Assembly (NCBI GenBank): GCA_034770075.1
Contig: CM068388.1
Coordinates: 64,464,365 to 64,528,364, forward strand
Source of the DNA: Aralia elata
Lineage: Eukaryota; Streptophyta; Magnoliopsida; Apiales; Araliaceae
Reading direction: 5' to 3'
Length of the DNA: 64,000 nucleotides
A model generated the notes under the pieces. The model saw only the letters and a list, made by a program, of their open reading frames with translations. It searched no databases and was not told where the DNA came from. The stretch's first letter is position 1. Every line of letters starts with the position of its first letter. This document shows positions 23,681-33,278 of the stretch, one piece after another. The translations under genes and the position numbers were made by a program.

Positions 23681-24206
23681 AGCGGTTCTATGCTTGAATC
23701 ATCAGTTCCTTTTTTCCTTTGAGAGCGAACTACGTAGGACCTGATCTCCCAACTTGTGGGGGTACGTAGGCAGCCATCATGGCGCGGTCCGATCCCTTAA
23801 AAAATAATCCTTTCCCTAACCAAATCCAATTTTTGATAGCCAGATAAAACCTTCTTACACCCTCAAAACCTTCCCGAAACCAGCTGCCTAACCAGTTTCA
23901 TCCCAAAGGACATAACCCTGACCCAACCAAATAGTTAGCCAAAATCTGAGATTTAATCCGATGAAATCAAAAGGTGTACGACAATATCTGTCAAATCTCC
24001 ATCAAGACTTGAGAAGAGAAAGAAGGCGAAATGTCAAAATCGTGGTCAACTGGATAAAATGAGGATCCAATGAAAGGCAATGATACGAAAAAGGGGGAAA
24101 ATGACTAAATTTAAATGCATGTCTATATATATAAGTCATTTTATTACAAGATTTCTCTTTCGATAACTGATGAAACTAACATAGTCTATGCAGGAAATAA
24201 AATAAT
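23681..24206. other. Convergent spacer between pol and antisense gene 2 (C)
   Basis: No coding content. It includes a block near 23725-23775 (GAACTACGTAGGACCTGATC to GGGGGTACGTAGGCAG) that is also found after integrase in element D, and which I recall as usual after Tat integrases. AATAAAATGACTTATAT on the minus strand (near 24130-24145) could supply a polyadenylation signal for the antisense cassette. Sense and antisense transcripts converge here. Confidence 0.5.
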
Positions 24207-25772
24207 CTACAAATCTGAAACTAGCTGAAGCAGGATGGACAAAATGGTGGATAGATCTGGAGCATCAGCATCTCCTGCAATCTGCTGCCCCATGATATCA
24301 ATACGATCCAGTAAAGCAGTGGCTCGGCTGACAGTTCCAAAATGAGCATCTACAACTGCCCTGGTCTGAAATACAATGGTCTCTCTGTCAGCAATGGCAG
24401 CGTCTCTAGCCCGAATGGCATCATCTCTCTCGACAAGAGCAGCATCCCTCTCGGCCTCAGCAGTAATCAGGGCCAGGCGGAGTCGAGTATCCTCAGTAAC
24501 CCGACTCGGGGCAGAATCAGCTGAGATGGGGTGGTCTGTGGTATCTTCTAGGAGAATCACTACAGAGTCATCAAAGCCCCCAGTTTGACTCAAACTAGCC
24601 GAATCCAAGTCTCCGCGCAACCACTGCACGTAAGCAAATGTCTGGATGTGACAGCTCTCACTATATTCGGCAAGGATCCTGCAAGACCAAAGATCGTATA
24701 CCCGCAGTAGATCCCTCTCTGTCCGGGATGATATAAGGAATCGGTAGGCGGCTGCACCCGCGAAAGGGTGTAAATCCTGGGTCTGATCAAACTGCCCCAT
24801 ACCCGCCAGGGGATGATAAGTCGTCACACCCCTCAAGCCAGCAATAGGGATGAAATCCAAGGTGGGCACGTGAGTCAAGAAGCTCATAAAGGAGCAATAG
24901 CCCGAGTAGACCAATAGATGAAAGGGATCCTCAATGACCGACAAAAATGATGTCCAGGAGGCCACATCAGTACAGCTCATGGGACGAAACGAAAACTGCG
25001 TGGTTATGTCATGGCGGAAGTAAAACCCTTGGCGACGGAAGTGGCCGATGGGACTGAGATGACTCATGAACCACACGTACAACAAGGTCGAGCTCCCTCT
25101 GAACACCCTGCCTCGGAAGGATTGACAGTATGAGGCTGACATATAGGTATCCGCCAATATCATGGGAAGGATGGTGTGATCCTCCTGAAGGGCTCGAACG
25201 GCCGCGACAACCCGTATGTCCAACTGATCAGGTCCTGCGGGCAAGTACAAAACTGAGACGACACAGGCCATCAGAACATCCACTCTCAAGGCATCCCAGC
25301 GCTCCTCGGACACGGAAAAATCACCGAGGAAGAGATGAAAACTGTCAGGTGAGCCAAATCAGTCAATCAAGAACTGAAGAGGAACCATATAGTCTGATGT
25401 GATCACCGGTAACAAGACAGCCCTCCGCAAACCGGTGAAAGTCAAGAATTGACGGCGCATGGAACCAACTGCGACCCTGGCACAAGGTCTATCCAAAGAC
25501 AAACCGGTGAAACGAGCATACTCCTCGAGGATGGGGGTCAGCTCTACCGTCCCTAACCTGAACACCTGACGGGTAGGCGCCCAATAGCTCAGAATACCAT
25601 CCACAAAGCCCACTAGCACCTGAACGGTTAATAAGGACCAAGAATGGCCCAGAAGACCGTCTGCGATGACCCTGTTGGCCGGCAATAAACTTTCCAACCA
25701 GCGGAGGAGACTGCCAACCAACCCTGTGGAAGGAATGAAATCCAAACGTACCACGGCATCTGAGGACGACAT
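24207..25772 (-). pseudogene. Antisense gene 2: DUF7745-like protein (C copy, one stop)
   Basis: Encoded opposite to gag-pol; ATG at 25772 (MSSSDAVVRLD), 522 codons including the stop. Recognisable blocks are YWAPTRQVFRLGTVELTPILEEYARFTGL (residues ~66-95), ILADTYMSASYCQSFRG with LLYVWFMSHL, and FIPIAGLRGVTTYHP. These match the layout I recall for DUF7745, found in many retrotransposon-derived plant gene models. Residues ~410-500 are rich in A, E, R and D with coiled-coil spacing (AEAERDAALVERDDAIRARD). A TGA at 25359-25361 replaces the CGA (Arg) of element D; the rest of the frame is open. A splice-acceptor-like TTTTTCCACAG abuts the ATG. Function unknown. Confidence 0.7.
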
Positions 25773-25991
25773 CTGTGGAAAAATAGTATCAAAAAGACTG
25801 TACAGGGGTCATTTTTCTATCCATAAATAAGAAAAGCATGCATCATACAGTTAATAATAAAACAAATGAAGTTCATAGAGATAAAAGAGAAATACTGTGC
25901 ATGATATAAATAAATGAATTCAGTACATAGTGCATAAAATGAAAAATAAGTCCAAACAGGTACAGGTACAAAAGCCCTATCCTATCCTGAT
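25773..25991 (-). other. Spacer between antisense genes (C)
   Basis: AT-rich, 219 bp. Read on the minus strand it begins with the stop of gene 1 and a possible donor (TTT|GTACCTG near 25970), and ends with a pyrimidine-rich acceptor touching the ATG of gene 2. Both signals also occur in element D, so the spacer may be an intron in a joint transcript. Confidence 0.4.
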
Positions 25992-27964
25992 CTAAATAAA
26001 ATCAATCTCATCGATAAAGGTGGGATCCTCAAACTGATCCCCTGGGGTCGTCGAGGTCGGAGGACCGAAGTTCATGTCCGGAATGTAGGGCTGCGCTGTG
26101 GCATCAGACGAGCTCGGGCCCGCATCATAACCCGCACCGTCAGGATCATAGGCATAAGCATCCTCTGGAGTCCGGCCCAGCACCCGAAGATATAGTGACA
26201 ACTGGTCCACCTGGCGGGTCAAAGTGGCGATCTGCTCGGCATGAGTGGGAGTCCGAACGCAGGCTGCCCAGTCAGTCATCATCACCGAGCCGGGGACCAT
26301 ACCCCCGAGGAAGTATGTGGCCCGGGTCTGAGGACCAATGGTGCGGGGCACCCACCAAGTACGGAAGGCATCACTCGTACTGGGACCCATCGAAAGCATC
26401 CGGGCGTCCTCCCCTGCAAGCATGATCTCTAAAGGCTGAGAATCCAGCGGCCAGGAAGTAGTGAAAGGAAGGGAGTGCGGGATGCGGATCTCTCCAGTAA
26501 CGCATCTGAAGGCGCGCTCCCCCAGGTACATCACCCATCCTCCAACACTCTGCAAAGTGAGACGACGGGTGGAAAGTGCAAACTCCGGGCCAGAAGGATG
26601 CCCATCAGCAAAACCCACATCCAGATGCTCAGAAAGATAAGGCCTCCAGACGACCCCTGCAGCAGTGATCAGCTCCAGCTGAATGCGGCAGTGGGCAAAA
26701 CTGCCAGACACTGGGACCTCCTCCAGGGTGCTGTGATGCCATCGCCGACCCCGAGGATAGGTGTCCAAGCCGAGGGTGGTGACGGGCCACAGACAAGGAA
26801 GACGCTCGTAGGCCCAGAACTGTTGAAAAGAATAAGGCAGAGCATGAGTAACCAACAAAAGCAGAAAAGAGAAATGAAATGACAGGAAATACAATAAGAA
26901 AAAGGAAGAAAAACCTCACCAGCAGGAAATGATAGAATCCGAGCCAAGCATCTGTCTGGCCCTCCGAGCGTAGACGCATACCGTGGAGGAAATAGGCAAA
27001 GGTGAATGACCCCCAGTCATAGTCACTAATCCGGTCCACGTCTCTGATGGCTCCTACGATACTGAAATGGATGGTGGAGGAGTTATTCCCTAGGAAACAA
27101 CCCCTCATAATGGTCAGGAACAAGCGTCGTAGCAGGATGTCCCGGGTGCCCTGATCCGCTGGAATAGGCAGTGCGTACAGACCCTCGACAGCATCGACAG
27201 CCAAGGCACCGGACTGAATACTGCGGGCCTTAAAGACCCTGTCATCCGCAGCAAAGCCTAATAAAGCACGGACCTCCGCGGGAGTGATGTCAAGATCCAG
27301 AGGGACACAGGATCCGGTGAACTCTATGCCGGTAATGTACCTCCAGTCCCAGGGAGTCAGCACAACCTCGCAGTCAAGGAGGTGGAGAGACTGCGTCTGG
27401 TGGAACCAGCGCTCAGATAAGGCCCTCATATAACCCCAGGGGCACTGGCGGGGAATGATGGTGAAGAAGTGACGAAAGCCCCAGGAGTCCACCACCGCCC
27501 GATACTCACTGTGCAGAGCTGTATAGAGGGAATATATGTTAAACCAGTTACCCCTCGGCTGAGTAAACGCGGGCACCTGGGACAATCACCAATGGGTCAG
27601 TCCAGATAAAAGGAGAATTGAGAAATTGAGAATGAAGTAATAATGGAATTGAATATACCTCGTTAGCCACGAGAGATGCTGAGGGGTGACGACTGAGATC
27701 CCGACCCAATAGATTGGGGATCTGCACAGGGGCGCCAGAGGGAGCAGGATGAGGAGATGGAGCCGGTGTACTGGAGGATGGCCCCTCTGTCGCGACCTCC
27801 GGAGGGACAACCTCCTCAACGTCCGGATGATCAGGATGGATGACAGCCTCCGCCAAGCGACGAGCCTGACGGGTCCGAGGAAGAACAGGGGCAGGTGCAG
27901 CCCTACGACGGCGAACACCCGAGGTCCGTGATGCAGAAGAGCTACTAGGAGCATCGGGATCCAT
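25992..27964 (-). CDS. Antisense gene 1: plant-mobile-domain-like protein (C copy)
   Basis: Three exons on the strand opposite to gag-pol: 27964-27659, 27576-26920 and 26819-25992 (306, 657 and 828 nt), with GT-AG introns of 82 and 100 bp, all in phase 0; 596 aa, no defect seen. Residues 1-102 are basic and S/P-rich with RRRR and RTRQARR, a possible nuclear signal. Exon 2 has the PMD pattern: ALSERWFHQTQSLHLLDCEV, LTPWDWRYITGIEF, then TIMRGCFLG, RDVDRISDYDWGSFTFAYFL. Splicing to exon 3 completes the usual FYHFLL-FWAYERLP ending. A short coiled coil lies at about 514-536, before an acidic tail. PMD proteins (MAIN/MAIL family) are plant nuclear proteins also known from transposons. A role in this element is not known. 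Confidence 0.78.
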
Positions 27965-27966
27965 AG

Positions 27967-28412
27967 CTGGAACAGAACAAGCGAGAGGAAGGTAAGTTCC
28001 CTTTTTAATTATGTCGCGAATATTTTAAATTCCTACCCTCATCATATAATTAATGCAGCATGATACATGTTTAAAAAAAAAAAAAAAATCGGCAGAGTTC
28101 CGTTTGTAAAATGGACATCCCAAGCGTAAGCCAAACATGTTTCAATCAATCCAAGCCTCAAACAGATCAAAATTGCATTCATATGTGTAATTACAGCATG
28201 TAATGCATGATTTTCTTGCAGAAAAGGAATAACAGTATGTGGGACCGCATCATAAGCATAAAATAGGACTCACACAGTTGATACATAGCATGTATATGTG
28301 ATCATACATAATATAGTATTGTAAAGCATACATTTTCTATCTATAGCATGTAAATAGCCAAATGTATAGCAAAACGTTGACGAAATTGAAAAGTGAACGG
28401 TCAAAGTGTTAC
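27967..28412 (-). other. 5'UTR intron of antisense cassette (C)
   Basis: The donor is CCACAG|GTAACACTTTG at 28413/28412 and the acceptor is TCTGTTCCAG|CT at 27967, two bases before the gene 1 ATG. It is 446 bp and includes a poly(A) tract on the plus strand (28071-28088). Element D has the same donor and acceptor context (455 bp), which supports a real spliced leader. Confidence 0.55.
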
Positions 28413-28710
28413 CTGTGGCGCGTAGATCAATCCTACCGGAGCAGTTTTTGCAGAAAGGTTGGAAAAATTGGCAAAAGGGCGTGAGAAGGTCTGAAAAATC
28501 GCGTGGGGTACGAATGAAAGTGACAGATCTGGGAGGCGGCTGGCCGCATATATGCCCGATCCTGGCCGCAGATCTATCTGCGGCTGGCCCCAGTGGGTCC
28601 CCCTTGGTCCAATGCGAGTTTAACCGATCCTAAGGCCCATTTGACTTATAATGACATAATAAAATACGAGATTTTTGATAAATTGGGTGTTGAACAAGAT
28701 TTCTCAAGAC
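28413..28710 (-). promoter_or_regulatory. Antisense leader exon and probable promoter region (C)
   Basis: About 300 bp between the 5'UTR intron and the minisatellite, conserved in element D (52331-52620). It includes one copy of the palindrome (CCGCAGATCTATCTGCGG at 28566-28583). No clear TATA box is seen. The antisense transcript presumably starts here or in the minisatellite. The start site cannot be fixed from sequence. Confidence 0.4.
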
Positions 28711-29690
28711 GACCGAGTGATCGGGGACGAGACCCGACACTCCAACAAGACAACCAACCGGCGACGATAACCGGGGGTTACGAGATGGGTGACCGGCGAC
28801 GATACCCGGCCCCGACAAGACAATCGTCCGGCGACGAAAACCGGCGATTACGAGATGGATGTCCGGCGACGAAAACCGGCTCCGACAAGATAACCAACCG
28901 GCGACGATAACCGGGGGTTACGAGATGGGTGACCGGCGACGATACCCGGCCCCGACAAGACAATCGTCCGGCGACGAAAACCGGCGATTACGAGATGGAT
29001 GTCCGGCGACGAAAACCGGCTCCGACAAGATTACCAACCGGTGAAGATAACCGGGGGTTATGAGATGGGTGACCGGCGACGATACCGGGCCCCGACAAGA
29101 CAATCGTCCGGCGACGAAAACCGGCGATTACGAGATGGATGTCCTGCGACGAAAATCGGCTCCGATAAGATAACCAACCGGCGACGATAACCGGGGGTTA
29201 CGAGATGGGTGACCGGCGACGATACCCGGCCCCGACAAGACAATCGTCCGGCGACGAAAACCGGCGATTACGAGATGGATGTCCGGCGACGAAAACCGGC
29301 TCCGACAAGATAACCAACCGGCGACGATAACCGGGGGTTACGAGATGGGTGACCGATGACAATACCCGGCCTCGACAAAACAATCGTCCGGCGACGAAAA
29401 CCGGCGATTACGAGATGGATGTCTGGCGACGAAAACCGGCTCCAACAAGATAACCAACCGGCGACGATAACCGGGGGTTACGAGATGGGTGACCGGCGAC
29501 GATACCCGGCCCCGACGAGACAATCGACCGGCGACGATAACCGGCGATTACGAGATGGATGTCCGGCGACGAAAACCGGCTCCGACAGGATAACCAACCG
29601 GCGACGATAACCGGGGGTTACGAGATGGGTGACCGGCAACGATACCCGGCCCCGACGAGACGATCATCAGCCTCGACACCCTTTTCTGAA
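28711..29690. repeat. Minisatellite with 70-bp unit, 140-bp dimer (C)
   Basis: About fourteen copies of a 70-bp GC-rich unit. Alternate units differ consistently: CGAGATGGGTGACC at 28781, 28921, 29061, 29201, 29341, 29481 and 29621, and CGAGATGGATGTCC at 28851, 28991, 29131, 29271, 29411 and 29551. The period is therefore 140 bp. Open frames recurring at 140-bp intervals are by-products. Tat/Ogre elements are known for tandem repeats in this position, some of which become satellite DNA. Confidence 0.92.
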
Positions 29691-29836
29691 TGTTTTGCAT
29701 CAATTGCATCTTGCGTTGCATCATAAATCATATGTGTTGCATCATGTATGCATTGTCATCCTTGTGCATTGTCATTCATGCATCGAGTGTCTATTCTTTA
29801 TCCTGTTCATTTCATTAAACATTGCATGAACATGAT
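29691..29836 (+). other. 3' untranslated spacer of element C
   Basis: AT-rich spacer with repeated TTGCATCA/TGCATTG words between the minisatellite and the purine tract. No coding content. Confidence 0.6.
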
Positions 29837-29849
29837 AAAGAGGGGCAGC
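29837..29849 (+). other. Polypurine tract of element C
   Basis: AAAGAGGGGCAGC directly precedes the 3' LTR. The same tract precedes the LTR of element D. It primes plus-strand DNA synthesis. Confidence 0.85.
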
Positions 29850-31915
29850 TGTAGACACCCAAATTTTGCGTTCCCTGTACTAACCATGACAGGAGGGCAA
29901 AATCGTCAATTGAACCGGCTTGCGGGAGCGAAGGAATGGGCACAAGTGCGAGCGCCCGACACCACCGCAATGTTTGGCGACCAAAGCTGACGTGACAATA
30001 AGGCCATCCGAGACAGACATCCCCGAATGAGGTGGCACGTCTCCCGGAAATTCCCGGACTGCCGAATACGAGCTTGTCAGCGAAAACCAACGTTATGGCA
30101 CGAAAATTGAGGTGTGGCACAAAAAACGAGAAAGTCAAACCGTCCAGCCGCGGATTGATCTGCGGCCAAATAGTGCGCCTTTTGAAAACACGGAACTCAA
30201 AATCAGGGTGAGTGGAAGGCAGGCGGCCAGCCAGCCGCAGATTGATCTGCGGCCAGCCTATTTCAGCCCAGTTTCGTGCATCATACAGGGAGTTCAGCAA
30301 TTGGGAAGATTTTGGAGAAGAAGGAGAATTCAGCAACAAGAAGCACGGAAATAGAGGAAAAAAAGAGAGAAATTTTGCAATCAAATAGGAAGAAAAGAGA
30401 GAAAAAAGAGAGAATTTAATTCTTTTGATTTTGATTGTATCAAATACACTCTTTATCCTATTCAAATACACAAGTTCACATCAATTTGAGATCAATTGCA
30501 AGGTGAAAATTTCTATTTGTTCTAGCAATTCATGTAATATTGATTGGGTAAATTAGATATAACTTTCATGGATCTTGTTGAACAATCATGGATTAGGGAT
30601 TATTGGTGAGGGTTCCATCGGAACAAAATTCTTCCTAATAACCCGAGGATATCCAATTGATGAAATTTCTAGCTTGTTTGTGATAATTTATTGGGTGTAA
30701 TTTATTTAGATTGTCATTTTCAGATATCATGGTGTATTAGATAAATCCGGGTTGGTTAGTTATGTAGCATTCATTTCGTGGGTATGTCGTAATCTCGTGT
30801 GAGCCTAGGAACGCGACCCCGTGGTTTAAATCCGATGATGGACGTTTTGATGTATGTAATAGATTCAAGGTGCTCGTTTTGTAACATGTAATCGTCGGGC
30901 CTTAAAACGACGCCAAGGCGAGAATCGGGTTTAAGGCCCCGTAGTAGTGAAATATGTGATTGTTGGCGTTCGGGGATATTTTGATGGCTTACATGCCCGT
31001 GAATAGCCCCGACGCGTGTTTATGCTTGATTAGATTTTGTGACACAAAAATGATTTCAAGGATTAAACGATGAAGATCTTTTATTAAAATCAAACAAGCT
31101 AGGTTATTAGAATCACGAGGTTAAAAATCGGAAGTGTTAATAAATGTCGATTCCTACTAAACGAGAAGGCCAAAGGAAAACATTTTCAACCATCACCAAA
31201 AATGGCTTTTATGAATGAACGAAATGTTTTATTAGACCTTTGTGCATAGGGTTAAAGATATCCTAGAAATTGCCCATCATTTTATGAAAGCAAATGTATA
31301 GATTTCGATTCCTATTTCGACAAAGGTTTAAAAGATTCTTGTTTTGCCAAAACAACGCCTAATAAAAATCTCATAGCTTTTGACAAGTAAAATCCAACCT
31401 TTCGCACGAATAGAGGAGCTCTCTCGTATTAACGGAAATGACGTTCTAAAACATCCCCGAAACAAGACACGATTTTTCACAAAAGCCAAATGTTTCACCT
31501 CACCACAATATTCACATAAGCACACACACACACACACACCCGCACGTATACACATTTCATTAATCAAAGGATAGGAAAGTATCAAGATTGCGGTAACCGT
31601 GTTTCACGGAAGTCGGGGGGTGCCTAACACCTTCCCCTCGCTTAAGCAAGCCCCCGAACTCTATGAATCTCGGTTCGCAGACCAATTAATTCGGAGTCAT
31701 ATATGAGCCAGCGATTTATAAAAAAACGAAAACTCGGATGAGTTGGTACATCCATTTCAAATATACCAACTGGCGACTCTGGTTAATTGGCTCATCATAA
31801 AAAACGATCTTTCAAAACCCCGTCGACATTAATGCCGACCTTTTTCAAAAAATCATTTAATCAAAATTGGAAAAGACTAAAAATGACACCACGAAGAGAA
31901 AACCCGGCGTCGACA
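29850..31915 (+). repeat. 3' LTR of element C
   Basis: A 2,066-bp LTR from TGTAGACACCC to GCGTCGACA, with CTCAT after it. It has two palindrome copies (30148-30165 and 30235-30252) and a shorter (CA)n tract (about 31519-31539). Outside the block near 30070-30140, where several transitions are clustered, it is nearly identical to the 5' LTR by eye. Confidence 0.92.
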
Positions 31916-31920
31916 CTCAT

Positions 31921-32159
31921 TATTTATCTATATACTTATGTTTTTTACTTATGTTATTTATTTATGTTATTTAGTTTAATTGTAATCTTGGTTTTTATCA
32001 CTTAAATCATGTTGTTTAAATAAGGTTGAGACGATATAAAGTTAGTACTTGGTTAAACATTAGTGATAACTCCTCGCGTGATCAACTTTTATTTATCAAT
32101 CTATTACTTGTTGACCGCGTATACTTGCGCGTGTTTATCGATTGCAAAATCGAGTAACA
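31921..32159 (+). repeat. Athila-like 5' LTR, part 3
   Basis: Resumes after the CTCAT target duplication and ends CGAGTAACA at 32159, just before the primer site. Homologous to about 36617-36854 of the 3' LTR. Confidence 0.88.
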
Positions 32160-32165
32160 AATTTT

Positions 32166-32183
32166 TGGCGCCGTTGTCGGGGA
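32166..32183 (+). other. Primer-binding site of Athila-like element (tRNA-Asp type)
   Basis: TGGCGCCGTTGTCGGGGA differs by one base from TGGCGCCGTTGCCGGGGA, the tRNA-Asp complement used by Athila and related elements. Confidence 0.85.
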
Positions 32184-32284
32184 CTTAGTATTATTTGTCT
32201 TTCAATATTAATACTAGTTCAAAATTATCTTAATTTAAACTGATTTATCTGTTTAATCTTCCTCTCAGGTACTCTAGACTGTGT

Positions 32285-32350
32285 ATGCCACCTCGTAGGA
32301 ATCAGGATTTATTACCTCTTGACCCTGAGGTGGACAGTACTTTCAGCCGA
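32285..32350 (+). pseudogene. gag stub of Athila-like element
   Basis: An ATG in a plausible position opens about 22 codons (MPPRRNQDLLPLDPEVDSTF) that look like the start of an Athila-type gag. The frame then runs into LTR-like sequence (GAGAGAGAAAGGGAGAGAG). Everything downstream of this start in gag and pol is missing. Confidence 0.5.
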
Positions 32351-33278
32351 GAGAGAAAGGGAGAGAGAGCAGGCGGCGACTGCGCATAGAGAAGGAAGGC
32401 CATGACCTTTGGCCATGGTTCTTCAAAAGCTTCATGGGAGGTGCTCCAATGGAGTCTAGCAACAAAGGGAAGCCATCCTTGCTTTCTTTTTCTTCAATTG
32501 TAATTAATTAGTTTTGGAACTAAGAATGTAATTGATCCTTTGCTAGTTTGTATTAAATTTCTTCTCCTTTTGATTGGCACCATATGAGTTGGTTCATTAT
32601 ATTTGTGTTTAATGTTTAATTGCTAAGGAATTAGTGATTGGTTTGGTAATCTATATGAAATTGGGAAATGCATTGTGGATTTAGGCCATGAATATAATGA
32701 CATGTGATTATGCTTGTTCTACATGAGATGGAATACATAATTTGTATGTAGGATAGGAATATACCTATATGCCATGTGTAGCCAATTTGAGAATCTAAGC
32801 TTAATGACTCCCTATGCGAAAGTTTATTCATTTGAGGAATGATTATTATGGCTTCCTTGACATGTGTCTTGTAATTGTTTTTAGAAGTGAATGACTTGCT
32901 AGTATATAGGAGAGGAATATACCTATGTGCCGTATAGGGTGATTTTCATATGGCTATCGGAAGAGGCTTATGAATAATTAGAATTCTCGGTTGACAAATC
33001 ATCGTGACCATTATGATCAATTGGAAAGTTAGGAGATGTAAATGAAGTATTGCACGCCAAGTGTTTGACAAAATACTTCTGTGGGGAAATTGTGCTCTTA
33101 GCTCATTATTTATCTATATACTTGTGTTTTTTACTTATGTTATTTATTTATGGTATTTAGTTTAATTGTAATCTTGGTTTTTATCACTTAAATCATGTTG
33201 TTTAAATAAGGTTGTATACTTACGCGTGTTTATCGATTGCGAAATCAAGTAATAAGTTTTTGGCACCGTTGTCGGAGA
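32345..33278 (+). repeat. Internal partial LTR plus second primer site
   Basis: Matches the second half of the flanking LTRs from GAGAGAGAAAGGG (35849 in the 3' LTR) to the LTR end, with a deletion near 33210 relative to 36720-36820. It is followed by a degenerate second tRNA-Asp site (TGGCACCGTTGTCGGAGA at 33261-33278). The element thus has three LTR-derived segments and two primer sites, probably from template switching or illegitimate recombination at the purine-rich junction. Confidence 0.8.

Larger units (their letters stand above)
14069..31915 (+). mobile_element. Tat/Ogre-like LTR retrotransposon C (full length, 17.8 kb)
   Basis: Both ends are present: TGTAGACACCC at 14069 and GGCGTCGACA at 31915, with CTCAT on each side. 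The order is 5' LTR, primer site, gag, protease plus G-patch, intron, RT, RNase H, a second (archaeal-type) RNase H, integrase, an antisense two-gene cassette, a minisatellite, a purine tract and the 3' LTR. Dual RNase H, the pro-RT intron, large size and extra open frames near the 3' end are hallmarks of the Tat/Ogre group. Unlike classical Ogre, no sense ORF1 precedes gag (leader about 0.75 kb). Gag-pol has four in-frame stops and two frameshifts. By eye the LTRs are very similar outside one diverged block, so it is among the youngest insertions here. Confidence 0.9.

Noticed and set aside
28720..29680. CRISPR-like array or repeat protein frames in the GC-rich repeats
   Set aside because: Units are 70 bp, contiguous and without unique spacers. 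Open frames recur at 140-bp steps, which is not a multiple of three. It is a minisatellite in a plant element.
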